DNA of 64,000 nt, taken from NCBI GenBank assembly GCA_902799045.1, contig CADBZH010000009.1, positions 37,870 to 101,869 on the forward strand, written 5' to 3'. How positions within the stretch are numbered: the first letter of the stretch is position 1; every line of letters starts with the position of its first letter. The stretch comes from an uncultured Eubacteriales bacterium (GTDB taxonomy: Bacteria; Bacillota; Clostridia; Christensenellales; Aristaeellaceae). Positions 22,492 to 30,194 of the stretch are shown here, piece after piece. The notes under the pieces were generated by a model. It was not told the DNA's origin and did not search any database. It was given only the letters and a program-made list of their open reading frames with translations. Both the position numbers and the translations under genes were made by a program.

Positions 22492-23939
22492 AAGCTGCGG
22501 CTGTTTTTTCAAATCACATGGTGTTGCAGCGGGAGCGCCCCATCGCCGTGTTCGGCGAGGCGGACGCCCTCGTCACCGCCACGCTGGACGTGGTGCGCGC
22601 CCAGGCCCAGAGCGTGGGCGGAAGGTTCCACCTGGAGCTGCCGCCCATGCCGGCGGGCGGGCCCTACGAGCTCGTGCTGACCTGCGACGGCGAAAAGATC
22701 GTGTTCACCGACGTGATGGTGGGCGAGGTGTGGCTCTGCGGCGGGCAGTCCAACATGGAGTTCAGGCTCCGTGAGGGCAAGGGCGGCGCGGTGGAGGCGG
22801 CCTCGGCCGGGGACGACGGGCTGCGCTTCTACACCGTCAACCAGGAGGCCGAGGTGGACGAGGCTATGCTGGCGCGGGAGCGCGGGACGGCCTGGAAGCC
22901 CCTGACCCCCGGCGCCTGCGGCGACGTGAGCGCCGTGGCCTACTATGCCGGCAGGCGCCTTCGGGAGGCCCTGGGCGTGCCGGTGGGCATGCTCATCTGC
23001 TGCGTGGGCGGCACGGAGATCTCCAACTGGATCAGCCGGTCGACGCTCTCGACCCTGCCCGAGGGGCGGGCGGCGCTGGCGGAGTTTGACCGGTCTGTCG
23101 AGGGCATCACCGACGAGGCCTTCGCCCGGGCGAGCGCGGCATACCAGGCCCGGGTGGACCGGTGGGTCGAGGGCGCAGAAGCCCTTCGCCAAAAGATGCC
23201 GGACGCGCGCGGCGCGGACATCGCGGCGATGGTGGGGGATTTCCCCTGGCCGCCGCCCACAGGCGCGCATATGCTGCGCCGCCCCGGCAACCTCTTCAGG
23301 ACCATGACGCTTCGCGTCGCCCCCTACGGCGCGAGGGGCCTTTTCTGGTATCAGGGCGAGAGCGACTCCGGCCGGGCGAGCGCCTACGAGGCGCTGTTCA
23401 CCGCGCTGATCGCGGACTGGCGCAAGGCCTTCGCCAACGACGGCCTGTGGGTGGTGACCGCCCAGCTGCCGAACTACGCCTCGGACCCGCTGGCGGAGGA
23501 CTGGGCCGCGATCCGCGAGATCCAGAAGCGGGTGTGCGAGGCCGTGAACGGCTGCGCCGTCGCCTGCCTGCTGGACTGCGGCGATTCCACGGACCTGCAC
23601 CCCTGGGACAAGCGCGCCCCCGGCCGGCGCATGGCGGACCTGGCCCTGCAGCACGCCTATGGCCGGCCGCTGGACGCCGAGTCTCCGCGGCTGATCGGGG
23701 CCGAGCCGGACGGCGAGACCCTGCGCCTGCGCTTCACCAAGCCGCTGGCGCGGCTTCAGGGCGACTTGCGCAGCCTGAAGGTGAACGGCGTGCCCGCCGC
23801 GGCCCGGGTGACGGGCGGCGAACTGGTGGTCGAGGGGACCGCCCCGGCTACCGTCGCCTACGCCATCGAAAACGACCCCGCGGCGTGCCTGTTCTCAGAG
23901 GACGGGCTGCCCGCGTTTCCCTTTGAAATCAATCTGTAA
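22485..23939 (+). CDS. Carbohydrate acetylesterase, sialate-O-acetylesterase/CE17-like
   Basis: This 484-residue protein is an SGNH esterase of the sialate O-acetylesterase superfamily. The nucleophile motif is GGQSNME (Ser about residue 89). [10 protein letters not shown] and FWYQGESDS follow, and [11 protein letters not shown] gives the Asp/His pair. The first 85 residues form an N-terminal beta domain and the last 90 a C-terminal one. In gut Firmicutes a relative (CE17) and a CE2 enzyme together remove acetyl groups from manno-oligosaccharides, and both kinds are present here in a mannan operon. It overlaps the GH130 gene by seven bases and has no signal peptide. The CE17 assignment is by architecture and context. 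A sialate esterase role is unlikely because no sialic acid genes are present. Confidence 0.85.
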   Translation: MLKAAAVFSNHMVLQRERPIAVFGEADALVTATLDVVRAQAQSVGGRFHLELPPMPAGGPYELVLTCDGEKIVFTDVMVGEVWLCGGQSNMEFRLREGKGGAVEAASAGDDGLRFYTVNQEAEVDEAMLARERGTAWKPLTPGACGDVSAVAYYAGRRLREALGVPVGMLICCVGGTEISNWISRSTLSTLPEGRAALAEFDRSVEGITDEAFARASAAYQARVDRWVEGAEALRQKMPDARGADIAAMVGDFPWPPPTGAHMLRRPGNLFRTMTLRVAPYGARGLFWYQGESDSGRASAYEALFTALIADWRKAFANDGLWVVTAQLPNYASDPLAEDWAAIREIQKRVCEAVNGCAVACLLDCGDSTDLHPWDKRAPGRRMADLALQHAYGRPLDAESPRLIGAEPDGETLRLRFTKPLARLQGDLRSLKVNGVPAAARVTGGELVVEGTAPATVAYAIENDPAACLFSEDGLPAFPFEINL

Positions 23940-23952
23940 GGAGCGACTACCC

Positions 23953-25626
23953 ATGAGCATTGAAGCGAGTTACAAGCGCTGGCTCGAGCGCGCCGACGCC
24001 TCCCTGCAGGCGGAGCTTCGCGGCATGGACGCCGCCGCGATGGAGGACGCCTTCTACCGCGACCTGGCCTTTGGCACCGGCGGGCTGCGCGGCGTGCTGG
24101 GCGCGGGCACAAACCGCATGAACCTGCACACGGTGGCCAAGGCCTCCCAGGGCCTGGCCGACTATGTGAACGCCCGCTTCCCGGAGGAGAAGCGCCGCAT
24201 CGCCATCAGCTACGATTCCCGCATCCTCTCCGATGAGTTTGCCCGAATGGCCGCGGGGGTGTTCGCCGCCAACGGCATCCGGGCGCTGATCTGGCCGCAG
24301 CTGATGCCCACGCCCTGCCTGTCCTACGCCGTGCGGGCGCTGGATTGCGCGGCGGGCGTGATGGTGACGGCCTCCCACAACCCGGCCAGGTACAACGGCT
24401 ACAAGGTCTACGGCCCGGACGGCTGCCAGATCACCACCGAGGCCGCCGAGGCCATCCTCGCCGCCATCGACCGGCTGGACGTGTTCGACGACCCGAAGAC
24501 CATGGACTTCGAGGCCGGCCTTGCGGCGGGGCAGATCGCCTGGATCGGCGAGGACGTGTACACCGCCTTCACCGAGGAAGTGAAAAAGCAGTCGCTGCTG
24601 GGCGGCGAGGCGGTGGACAAGTCCGCCACGATCGTCTATTCCCCGCTGAACGGCACCGGCCTGAAGCCCGTGCTGCGCGCGCTGAAGGAGAGCGGCTACA
24701 GCAATGTCACCGTGGTCAGCGAGCAGGAGCAGCCCGACGGCCATTTCCCGACCTGCCCGTTCCCGAATCCGGAGATTCGCGAGGCCATGCGGCTGGGCCT
24801 GGAGTATGCCCGCCGCCTGGACGCGAACCTGCTGCTGGCGACGGACCCGGACTGCGACCGCTGCGGCATCGCCGTGAAGGATTCGGGCGACTACACGCTG
24901 CTCTCCGGCAACGAGACCGGCATGCTGCTTCTGGACTACATCTGCCAGCGCCGCCTCGCCCTGGGCGCGATGCCGGACCGGCCGGTGGCGGTCAAGACCA
25001 TCGTCACCACCGACATGGTGGACCGCATCGCGGCGAAATACGGCGTCGGGGTCGTGAACGTGCTGACCGGCTTCAAGTACATCGGCGAGACCATCGGCCG
25101 ACTGGAAGCCCAGGGCTGCGCCGACCGCTACATCTTCGGCTTCGAGGAGAGCTACGGCTACCTCTCCGGCACCTACGTGCGCGACAAGGACGCCGTGGAC
25201 GCCGCGTTCATGATCTGCGAGATGTTCGCCTGGTATCGCTCGAAGGGCGTCGGCCTGATGGAGCGCCTGAACCAGCTGTACGCCGAGTTCGGCTACTGCC
25301 TGAACACGCTGCACAGCTATCAGTTCGAGGGCTCCGCCGGCTTTGCCAGGATGCAGGCCATCATGGCGGCCTTCCGCGGGGGGATCGCCTCCCTGGGCGG
25401 CCGGGCGGTCGGGCAGCTGCTGGACTACGCTCCCGGCCTGAACGGCCTGCCGAAGAGCGACGTGCTGAAGTTCCGGATGGACGGCGCTTCCGTGGTGGTG
25501 CGCCCCTCCGGCACCGAGCCGAAGCTGAAGGTCTACGCCTCCGTCACCGCCCCCGACCGCGCCGCCGCCGAGGCCGAGGAGGCCAGGCTGGTGGCGGATG
25601 TGGAGAAGGTTATCAATAGGGAATAG
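23953..25626 (+). CDS. Phosphoglucomutase/phosphomannomutase
   Basis: This 557-residue alpha-D-phosphohexomutase isomerises hexose 1- and 6-phosphates through a phosphoserine. The active-site loop is TASHNP (Ser about residue 141), the metal loop is DPDCDR (about 293-298), the sugar-binding loop is GFEESYGYLSG and the phosphate-binding loop is RPSGTEPKLKVY near the C-terminus. The length and motifs match the long PGM/PMM form of Firmicutes. ATG 23953 has AAGGAG upstream, 13 bases after the esterase. As the last gene of the operon it should turn mannose 1-phosphate from the GH130 enzyme into mannose 6-phosphate. It may also act on glucose 1-phosphate. Confidence 0.95.
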   Translation: MSIEASYKRWLERADASLQAELRGMDAAAMEDAFYRDLAFGTGGLRGVLGAGTNRMNLHTVAKASQGLADYVNARFPEEKRRIAISYDSRILSDEFARMAAGVFAANGIRALIWPQLMPTPCLSYAVRALDCAAGVMVTASHNPARYNGYKVYGPDGCQITTEAAEAILAAIDRLDVFDDPKTMDFEAGLAAGQIAWIGEDVYTAFTEEVKKQSLLGGEAVDKSATIVYSPLNGTGLKPVLRALKESGYSNVTVVSEQEQPDGHFPTCPFPNPEIREAMRLGLEYARRLDANLLLATDPDCDRCGIAVKDSGDYTLLSGNETGMLLLDYICQRRLALGAMPDRPVAVKTIVTTDMVDRIAAKYGVGVVNVLTGFKYIGETIGRLEAQGCADRYIFGFEESYGYLSGTYVRDKDAVDAAFMICEMFAWYRSKGVGLMERLNQLYAEFGYCLNTLHSYQFEGSAGFARMQAIMAAFRGGIASLGGRAVGQLLDYAPGLNGLPKSDVLKFRMDGASVVVRPSGTEPKLKVYASVTAPDRAAAEAEEARLVADVEKVINRE

Positions 25627-25732
25627 GTAGCCGCTGATTTATTCCCGCACCGATTCTGCGGCGCCTTTTCCGGCATCTGTCTCTTGCAAATTTCTCGATT
25701 TACCTCCAGTAAACCTTCGAAAGAACGGGAGG
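25627..25732. repeat. Structured dispersed repeat, internally deleted copy
   Basis: This copy is similar to 4370-4546 from its first base, and again begins directly after a stop codon (TAG). It lacks about 70 bases that include the central hairpin: the text jumps from TTTACCTC to CAGTAAACC. It is the left part of a 353-base gap with no gene. Confidence 0.75.
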
Positions 25733-25775
25733 CGCGGCCTCGAGCAAAATCCTGCTCTTTGTGGAGCCAAGGGGA

Positions 25776-25891
25776 CCGGATTCCCACGTCGTCACTGCGC
25801 TCCTCCTCGGAATGACGTACTGCAGGTTCGAATATGCACAACGTCATTGCGAGGAGGTCAGGGCGAAGCCGTGACCGACGTGGCAATCCGG
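25776..25891. repeat. Inverted pair of GTCATTGCGAGG...GTGGCAATCCGG repeats
   Basis: A minus-oriented copy (25776-25818) and a plus-oriented copy (25841-25891) of the same repeat face each other and could form a long hairpin. A single copy lies at 58531-58573, and a short relative is at 40347-40394. A run of nine C follows at 25892-25900. Confidence 0.7.
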
Positions 25892-25979
25892 CCCCCCCCC
25901 GGAAACACAGAACAGAATGCGACACAGTATCAGGGCCGGCGTCGCGCCGCAGACCATCAAAACAAGGGAGGGCGAGACC

Positions 25980-26783
25980 TTGCCTTACCTCTACGAAACT
26001 CACATGCACACCTGCCAGGGCAGCGCCTGCGGCGTGTCCACCGGCGCGGAGCAGGCCCGCTTCTACAAGGAGATGGGCTATGCCGGCATCTTCATCACCG
26101 ACCACTTCACCGGCGGCAACACCGCCGTGCCCCGGGACCTGCCCTGGCGCGAGCGGATCGACCGGTTCTGCTCCGGCTATGAGGACGCGCTGATCGAGGG
26201 CCAGAAGATCGGCCTGGACGTGTTCTTCGCCTGGGAGCAGAACTATGACGGCGACGAATACCTGATCTACGGGCCGGACAAGGCCTGGCTGCTGGCGCAC
26301 CCGGACGTGGAGCACTGGACCCGCCGCAAGCAGCTGGAGGAGGTCCACCGGGCGGGCGGCGCGGTGATCCAAGCCCATCCCTTCCGGCATAGGGATTACA
26401 TCAAGTACATCCTGCTGGCCCCGAAGTATTGCGACGGCATCGAGGTGGCCAACACCGGCAATGCCGCCGACAGCGACGCCTGCGCCCGCCGCTATGCGGA
26501 GGCCTTCGGCTTTCTCACCACCGCCGGCTCCGACAACCACAACTGCGCGAAGGCCGATCCCGCCGCGCTGATGGGCGTGGAGGTGGAGCGGCGGCTCACC
26601 GACGCGAAGGATTTCGCGCGGCTCATCCTGAACCGCGGCGCGATCCGCCTCCGAATCCCGGCGGGGCGCTTCGACGTGGATCCCGCCGAGGCCCCGCGGC
26701 TTGCCACCTTCTGGGTGGACGAGGCCGACCCGGACATGCAGCGCATCCCGACGGGCAGGGATTTTCTGCGGGACGAATTGTGA
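25980..26783 (+). CDS. PHP-domain phosphoesterase
   Basis: This 267-residue protein is a PHP-fold metal-dependent phosphoesterase. The metal ligands are seen in ETHMHTCQ (about residues 5-12), FITDHF (about 37-42), the QAHPFRHRDY segment (about 130) and GSDNHN (about 184-189). No polymerase or histidinol-phosphatase-specific region is present, so the substrate is unknown. Possibilities include nucleotides such as 3',5'-nucleoside bisphosphate. I start it at TTG 25980 because GGGAGGG lies eight bases upstream and the upstream ATG lies in repeat sequence. It has no operon partner on its left. A promoter for the next gene follows at its 3' end. Confidence 0.82.
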   Translation: MPYLYETHMHTCQGSACGVSTGAEQARFYKEMGYAGIFITDHFTGGNTAVPRDLPWRERIDRFCSGYEDALIEGQKIGLDVFFAWEQNYDGDEYLIYGPDKAWLLAHPDVEHWTRRKQLEEVHRAGGAVIQAHPFRHRDYIKYILLAPKYCDGIEVANTGNAADSDACARRYAEAFGFLTTAGSDNHNCAKADPAALMGVEVERRLTDAKDFARLILNRGAIRLRIPAGRFDVDPAEAPRLATFWVDEADPDMQRIPTGRDFLRDEL

Positions 26784-26812
26784 GTGACATCGGGCGGAAT
26801 CTGTGCTATAAT
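26784..26812 (+). promoter_or_regulatory. Sigma-A promoter of the cytidylate-kinase-like gene
   Basis: GTGACA (26784-26789), a 17-base spacer and TATAAT (26807-26812) lie right after the stop codon of the PHP gene. Confidence 0.7.
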
Positions 26813-26844
26813 AGCCTCATCAAAACCGCACGGAGGCGATTTCC

Positions 26845-27438
26845 ATGGGCACCATCATCACCATCAGCCGTGAATACGGCGCGGGAGGCACCAGCATCGG
26901 CAAGCGCGTGGCGCAGGAGCTGGGCATCGAGCTCTACGACCGCGATATCATCCGCAGCACGGTGCTAAAGACCGGTCTGGACGCCGGCGTGATCGAACAC
27001 GAGGAGGAGGAGATTTCCCGCGGTGACGCGTTTCTGCGCATGATCACCCCCGCCGCCTATGTCGATCGCCGAGAGGTCATTCGCGAGATCGAGCGCGAGG
27101 TGATCCTGGGCTTCGCGAAGCGGGGCCCCTGCGTGCTGCTGGGCCGCTGCGCCGACCTGATCCTCGAATCGGAGGACATCGACTGCCTGAAGGTGTTCCT
27201 CTATGGCGACGTGCTGCACCGCGCGAAGCGGGTGGGCGAGATCATCGGCAGCAACGATCCCTCCGCCATCCAGAAGGCCATGAAGCGCACCGATCAGGCC
27301 CGCCGCGCCTATTACCAGCAGTTCACCGGCCACAGGTGGGGCGATTGCAACAACTACAACCTGATGCTGGACACCGGCCTGCTGGGCTATGACGTGTGCG
27401 CGAGGCTGATCTGCGAGGCGGCCCGCAGCCTGGATTAA
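26845..27438 (+). CDS. Cytidylate kinase-like protein
   Basis: This 197-residue protein belongs to the cytidylate-kinase-like family that is common in Clostridia. It opens with TIITISREYGAGGTSIGKRV, where GAGGTSIGK replaces the usual P-loop. It continues with YDRDII, a central helix with EIEREVILGFAKRG, GRCADLIL and a DQARRAYYQQFTG lid region. It differs from true Cmk in the length of the nucleoside-binding domain and could phosphorylate another small molecule. GGAGG stands eight bases before the ATG. The histidine phosphatase follows after six bases, so they probably share the transcript. Confidence 0.85.
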   Translation: MGTIITISREYGAGGTSIGKRVAQELGIELYDRDIIRSTVLKTGLDAGVIEHEEEEISRGDAFLRMITPAAYVDRREVIREIEREVILGFAKRGPCVLLGRCADLILESEDIDCLKVFLYGDVLHRAKRVGEIIGSNDPSAIQKAMKRTDQARRAYYQQFTGHRWGDCNNYNLMLDTGLLGYDVCARLICEAARSLD

Positions 27439-27444
27439 TAGCCG

Positions 27445-28179
27445 ATGAAGCTGTTGATCGTGCGCCACGGCGAGCCGGACTATGCCACCGACACGCTGAC
27501 GGCGAAGGGCGAGCGCGAGGCGGCGCTGCTGGCGGACCGCCTCTGCGCCATGCGGATCGACCACTTCTTCGTCTCCCCGCTGGGCCGCGCCAGGGCCACC
27601 GCCGAGGCCACGCTCAACCGCCTGGGCCGCACCGCCGTGACCCTGCCCTGGCTGGAGGAATTCCGCGGCCGGGTGATCGACCCCGGCACCGGCCGGCGGC
27701 AGATCGCCTGGGATTTCGCGCCCCAGTATTGGACCCGGTGTCCCGAGCTGTGGGACGCGCAGCGGTGGCGGGAGAACGCCCTGGTGCAGACCGGCGAGGC
27801 CGCGGCCGTCTATGACGAGACGGCGGCGGGGCTGGATGCGCTGCTGGCGGAGCACGGCTATCGCCGGGAGGGGCATCTGTACCGCACCGGGCACAACACC
27901 GGCGAGACGCTCTGCCTGTTCTGCCACTTCGGCGTGGGCATGGCGATGCTCTCCCACCTGATCGGCCTGCCCTTCTATCCCACCATCCACGGCTTCATCA
28001 TGGCGCCCACGTCCGTCACGACCCTCGTCACCGAGGAGCGCGTGCCCGGCGAAGTGTGGTTCCGCTGTACGGGCCTGGGGGATACCTCCCACCTCTACAA
28101 GGGCGGCGAACCCCTGTCACAGTTCGGGCGCTATCGCGAGATTTGCGGCGTGGACGAGGGCCTCGGGGCGAAGGAATAA
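27445..28179 (+). CDS. Histidine phosphatase superfamily protein
   Basis: This 244-residue protein carries the phosphoglycerate-mutase-like catalytic start LLIVRHGEPDY (phospho-His about residue 8). The second Arg is in FVSPLGRARATAEA, the Glu in LEEFRGRV, and a second catalytic His lies in LFCHFGVG (about residue 155). An insert of about 60 residues (DPGTGRRQIAWDF...) is longer than in simple phosphatases such as CobC. No good ribosome-binding site precedes ATG 27445, so translation may depend on coupling to the upstream kinase-like gene six bases away. The substrate is not predictable. Confidence 0.85.
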   Translation: MKLLIVRHGEPDYATDTLTAKGEREAALLADRLCAMRIDHFFVSPLGRARATAEATLNRLGRTAVTLPWLEEFRGRVIDPGTGRRQIAWDFAPQYWTRCPELWDAQRWRENALVQTGEAAAVYDETAAGLDALLAEHGYRREGHLYRTGHNTGETLCLFCHFGVGMAMLSHLIGLPFYPTIHGFIMAPTSVTTLVTEERVPGEVWFRCTGLGDTSHLYKGGEPLSQFGRYREICGVDEGLGAKE

Positions 28180-28219
28180 TGGAATTCTTCACGGTGTGCC
28201 GAGAGATTTGCAGATCGCA

Positions 28220-28366
28220 TCCTCTTGGCGTTGCGTACAGATCTTTCGCTTTGCTCAGGATGACGGGCATTGCGCCGCTTGTCATCCTGAGCGGAAGGAT
28301 CTGCGCGTTGCGTTGTTCCGGCTTATATTTCCATGCAATCCTCCAGTTCCGTGAAGAGCCAATGAT
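28220..28366. repeat. Dispersed intergenic repeat, copy 3 (TCCTGAGC family)
   Basis: It contains TTGCTCAGGATGAC and GTCATCCTGAGCGGAAGGATC in opposite orientation and the ending TTCCGTGAAGAGCCAA. It matches 40-225 and 7914-8037. Confidence 0.7.
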
Positions 28367-28371
28367 TTGAC

Positions 28372-28400
28372 TTGTGCGGCGGCTGAAACCGTGCTATAAT
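28372..28400 (+). promoter_or_regulatory. Promoter of tRNA-Leu
   Basis: TTGTGC (28372-28377), a 17-base spacer and TATAAT (28395-28400) end 12 bases before the mature tRNA 5' end. Confidence 0.65.
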
Positions 28401-28411
28401 AACTCAAGCGC

Positions 28412-28497
28412 GCGGTAGTGGCGGAATCGGCAGACGCCTCAGACTTAAAATCTGATACCCTCTGGGTGTGCGGGTTCAAGTCCCGCCTACCGCACCA
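28412..28497 (+). tRNA. tRNA-Leu (UAA)
   Basis: The acceptor arms GCGGTAG (28412-28418) and CTACCGC (28487-28493) pair perfectly, and the gene encodes its own CCA end (to 28497). The anticodon arm TCAGA-CTTAAAA-TCTGA puts TAA at 28446-28448, reading UUA/UUG leucine codons. GGTTCAAGTC forms the T loop region, and an extra arm (TACCCTCTGGGTG) makes it a class II tRNA as expected for Leu. A promoter and a terminator flank it, so it is a single transcription unit. Confidence 0.96.
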
Positions 28498-28520
28498 TCA
28501 GCACCAGCATTAGGTGCTGC

Positions 28521-28554
28521 AAGCGAGCTCATCAGAAATGATGGGTTCGCTTTT
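28521..28554 (+). terminator. Intrinsic terminator of tRNA-Leu
   Basis: A 14-bp stem with two G-T pairs (28521-28534 with 28539-28552), a GAAA loop and TTTT at 28551-28554 lies 23 bases beyond the tRNA. Confidence 0.85.
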
Positions 28555-28676
28555 CCTTATGCAATTCCCGGCCCGATCCAGCCCTTTTCCCCCCGTATTC
28601 CGCAGGAATACACGCATCGTGGGCCGGGTTCGTTTGCAATTTGTGCAGTCATAGAGTTTTACCGATCATTCCTATA

Positions 28677-28705
28677 TTGACATAGTGGGCTTTTTACTCT
28701 ATAAT
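28677..28705 (+). promoter_or_regulatory. Perfect consensus sigma-A promoter
   Basis: TTGACA (28677-28682), 17 bases, TATAAT (28700-28705): all twelve consensus positions match. It drives the lower-GC GNAT/kinase pair. Confidence 0.9.
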
Positions 28706-28783
28706 GCTCGCATTATACTCAATACAGTGATAACAGGAGTTATACCAGAATTCCGGACGGATACAAATATGGGGAGGATGATT

Positions 28784-29284
28784 ATGGACTATCGAACAGA
28801 AAACCTGATCCTTCGTTTTGTAACGGAGGACGACTTGCCCGAAGTCGCCCGGACCTGGCCTGCTGATCATCATCCGCTTTCTGATGCGGAGGCACAGGAG
28901 GCGATTGCCTATATGCGCGGGAATCGCGAAAGGAATGCGAAAGGCCGTGTCCATCATCTGTGCCTCGCTGTCTGCCGCGCAGACAATCCTCACACCATCA
29001 TGGGCTGGTGCGGCCTGGATGGCAGCCGCGATCCGTCGGAGCCTGAGATCTTCATCCTGCTGGATGAAGCATACAGAAACCAGGGATATGGGACACAGTG
29101 CGTCAGGGCACTGCTTCAGATCGCCGCCGAGGATTACGCGCTCTCCGGCGTGCACGGCGGCTGCGCGAAAGAGAACATCGCTTCCGCCCGGGCCATGGCG
29201 AAGGGCGGCATGGTGCAGTACGGCACGGAAGAAAACGGTGATCCGCTGTTCCGGTTTACAGCAAAGGAGAAATCCGGGAAATGA
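28784..29284 (+). CDS. GNAT family N-acetyltransferase
   Basis: This 166-residue GNAT acetyltransferase starts at ATG 28784, six bases after GGGGAGG. It opens with RTENLILRFVTEDDLPEV, the usual beta1-alpha1 region. The acetyl-CoA loop is YRNQGYGTQC (about residues 102-111), followed by the ALLQIAAEDY helix and the KENIASARAMAKGGM segment. Base composition here is visibly less GC-rich than in neighbouring genes, and codon choice is more relaxed. It overlaps the next gene by four bases (ATGA). A small-molecule or antibiotic acetylation role is possible but unproven. Confidence 0.85.
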   Translation: MDYRTENLILRFVTEDDLPEVARTWPADHHPLSDAEAQEAIAYMRGNRERNAKGRVHHLCLAVCRADNPHTIMGWCGLDGSRDPSEPEIFILLDEAYRNQGYGTQCVRALLQIAAEDYALSGVHGGCAKENIASARAMAKGGMVQYGTEENGDPLFRFTAKEKSGK

Positions 29285-29784
29285 AAAAGAAGCTCATCCT
29301 CATCAGCGGTTCTCCCTGCGTGGGCAAGTCGGCTGTTGGCGAAAGGTTGTTTGAATCCTATGACAACAGCGCGTATCTGGATGGGGACTGGTGCTGGTGT
29401 GTGCATCCCTTTTCCGTTACGGACAGTCGTCTTCGCAACGGGGATAAAAGCATGTCCTATGTTCTCTCCAACTATCTGGATTCGGATTTTGCCTATGTGT
29501 TTTTCACCTCCGTCGTGCTGACGGACAGGCAGATTCGGGAAGGAATCCTGAAGGCGATCACGGCCAGAGATTATGAGACCATCGCCTTTACGCTCACCTG
29601 CTCAGAGGAAACGTTGAAAAAGCGACACGACAAGCGCGGCGACAAAGGCGAAACGAATTACTACTGGCTGCACCTTCCGCCCTATCCGGGAGATATCATC
29701 ATTGATACAGACAATAAGAGCATCCGGGAGGTTGCCAGAAAAATGAAGGAGCAGATCGACGCTGTCGGCGAACGAATCCCATAA
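29281..29784 (+). CDS. P-loop nucleotide kinase-like protein
   Basis: This 167-residue protein has a clean Walker A, ISGSPCVGKSAVGERL (about residues 8-23), a DGDWCWC substrate loop, a strand YVFFTSVVL and a lid region rich in basic residues (LKKRHDKRGDKG, about 112-123). This is the layout of small shikimate/gluconate-kinase-like or AAA_33 kinases. It is translationally coupled to the GNAT gene (ATGA overlap), has AAAGGAG upstream, and shares the lower GC content. GNAT plus kinase pairs often modify small molecules such as drugs, but the target here is unknown. Confidence 0.8.
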   Translation: MKKKLILISGSPCVGKSAVGERLFESYDNSAYLDGDWCWCVHPFSVTDSRLRNGDKSMSYVLSNYLDSDFAYVFFTSVVLTDRQIREGILKAITARDYETIAFTLTCSEETLKKRHDKRGDKGETNYYWLHLPPYPGDIIIDTDNKSIREVARKMKEQIDAVGERIP

Positions 29785-30194
29785 TTGTGGGAAACAGATA
29801 TGATTGACTGGCATCCTTGACCAAGCAAAGCATACGCCCGGAGACTGCGCTACCAAGTTGCTGATTTGGTTTTTGGCGGATGGGCCAAATAATGGTTTTT
29901 CACGGAATGTTGTGGGATTGGTATAACGTAGTCTGTACGTTTCGTCATCAAACAGCACCAAAGGGGAAAACTTGCGATTCGCTTCATCTCATCCCCCAAG
30001 TCTCCGTGAAGAGCCAGAATAATGCCAGGAGAGACACGCGCGCCGACAGCGGCGCGCAAGCGGGCCCGTCATTCGTGACGGGCCCGCGATGTTTGGGTCG
30101 GGATCGCGGCTGCCTGGCGGCAAATCAAGGAAAGCAACGCAGAAATGCAGCCAAATCCGCCGAAAATGCGCTTCGGGGATTTTAGAAACATACT
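29785..30194. other. 410-base intergenic region with tandem hairpins
   Basis: There is no convincing gene. 29985-30020 is a fragment of the TCCTGAGC-family repeat (CTCCGTGAAGAGCCA). Then come two perfect hairpins in a row: GCGCGCCG-ACAG-CGGCGCGC (30038-30057) and an 11-bp stem with a TTCG tetraloop (30061-30086). GCCAGG (30024-30029) could pair with CCTGGC (30112-30117), closing both into a multi-branched structure. It lies between convergent genes, so either strand could be the one transcribed. A bidirectional terminator without T-runs or a structured RNA are both possible. Confidence 0.45.

Noticed and set aside
25776-25900. CRISPR array
   Set aside because: There are only two inverted repeat copies with no regular spacers, and no cas genes are present.
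28412-28554. Integrase attachment site at tRNA-Leu
   Set aside because: No integrase gene and no direct repeat of the tRNA 3' end is visible within the following few kilobases.
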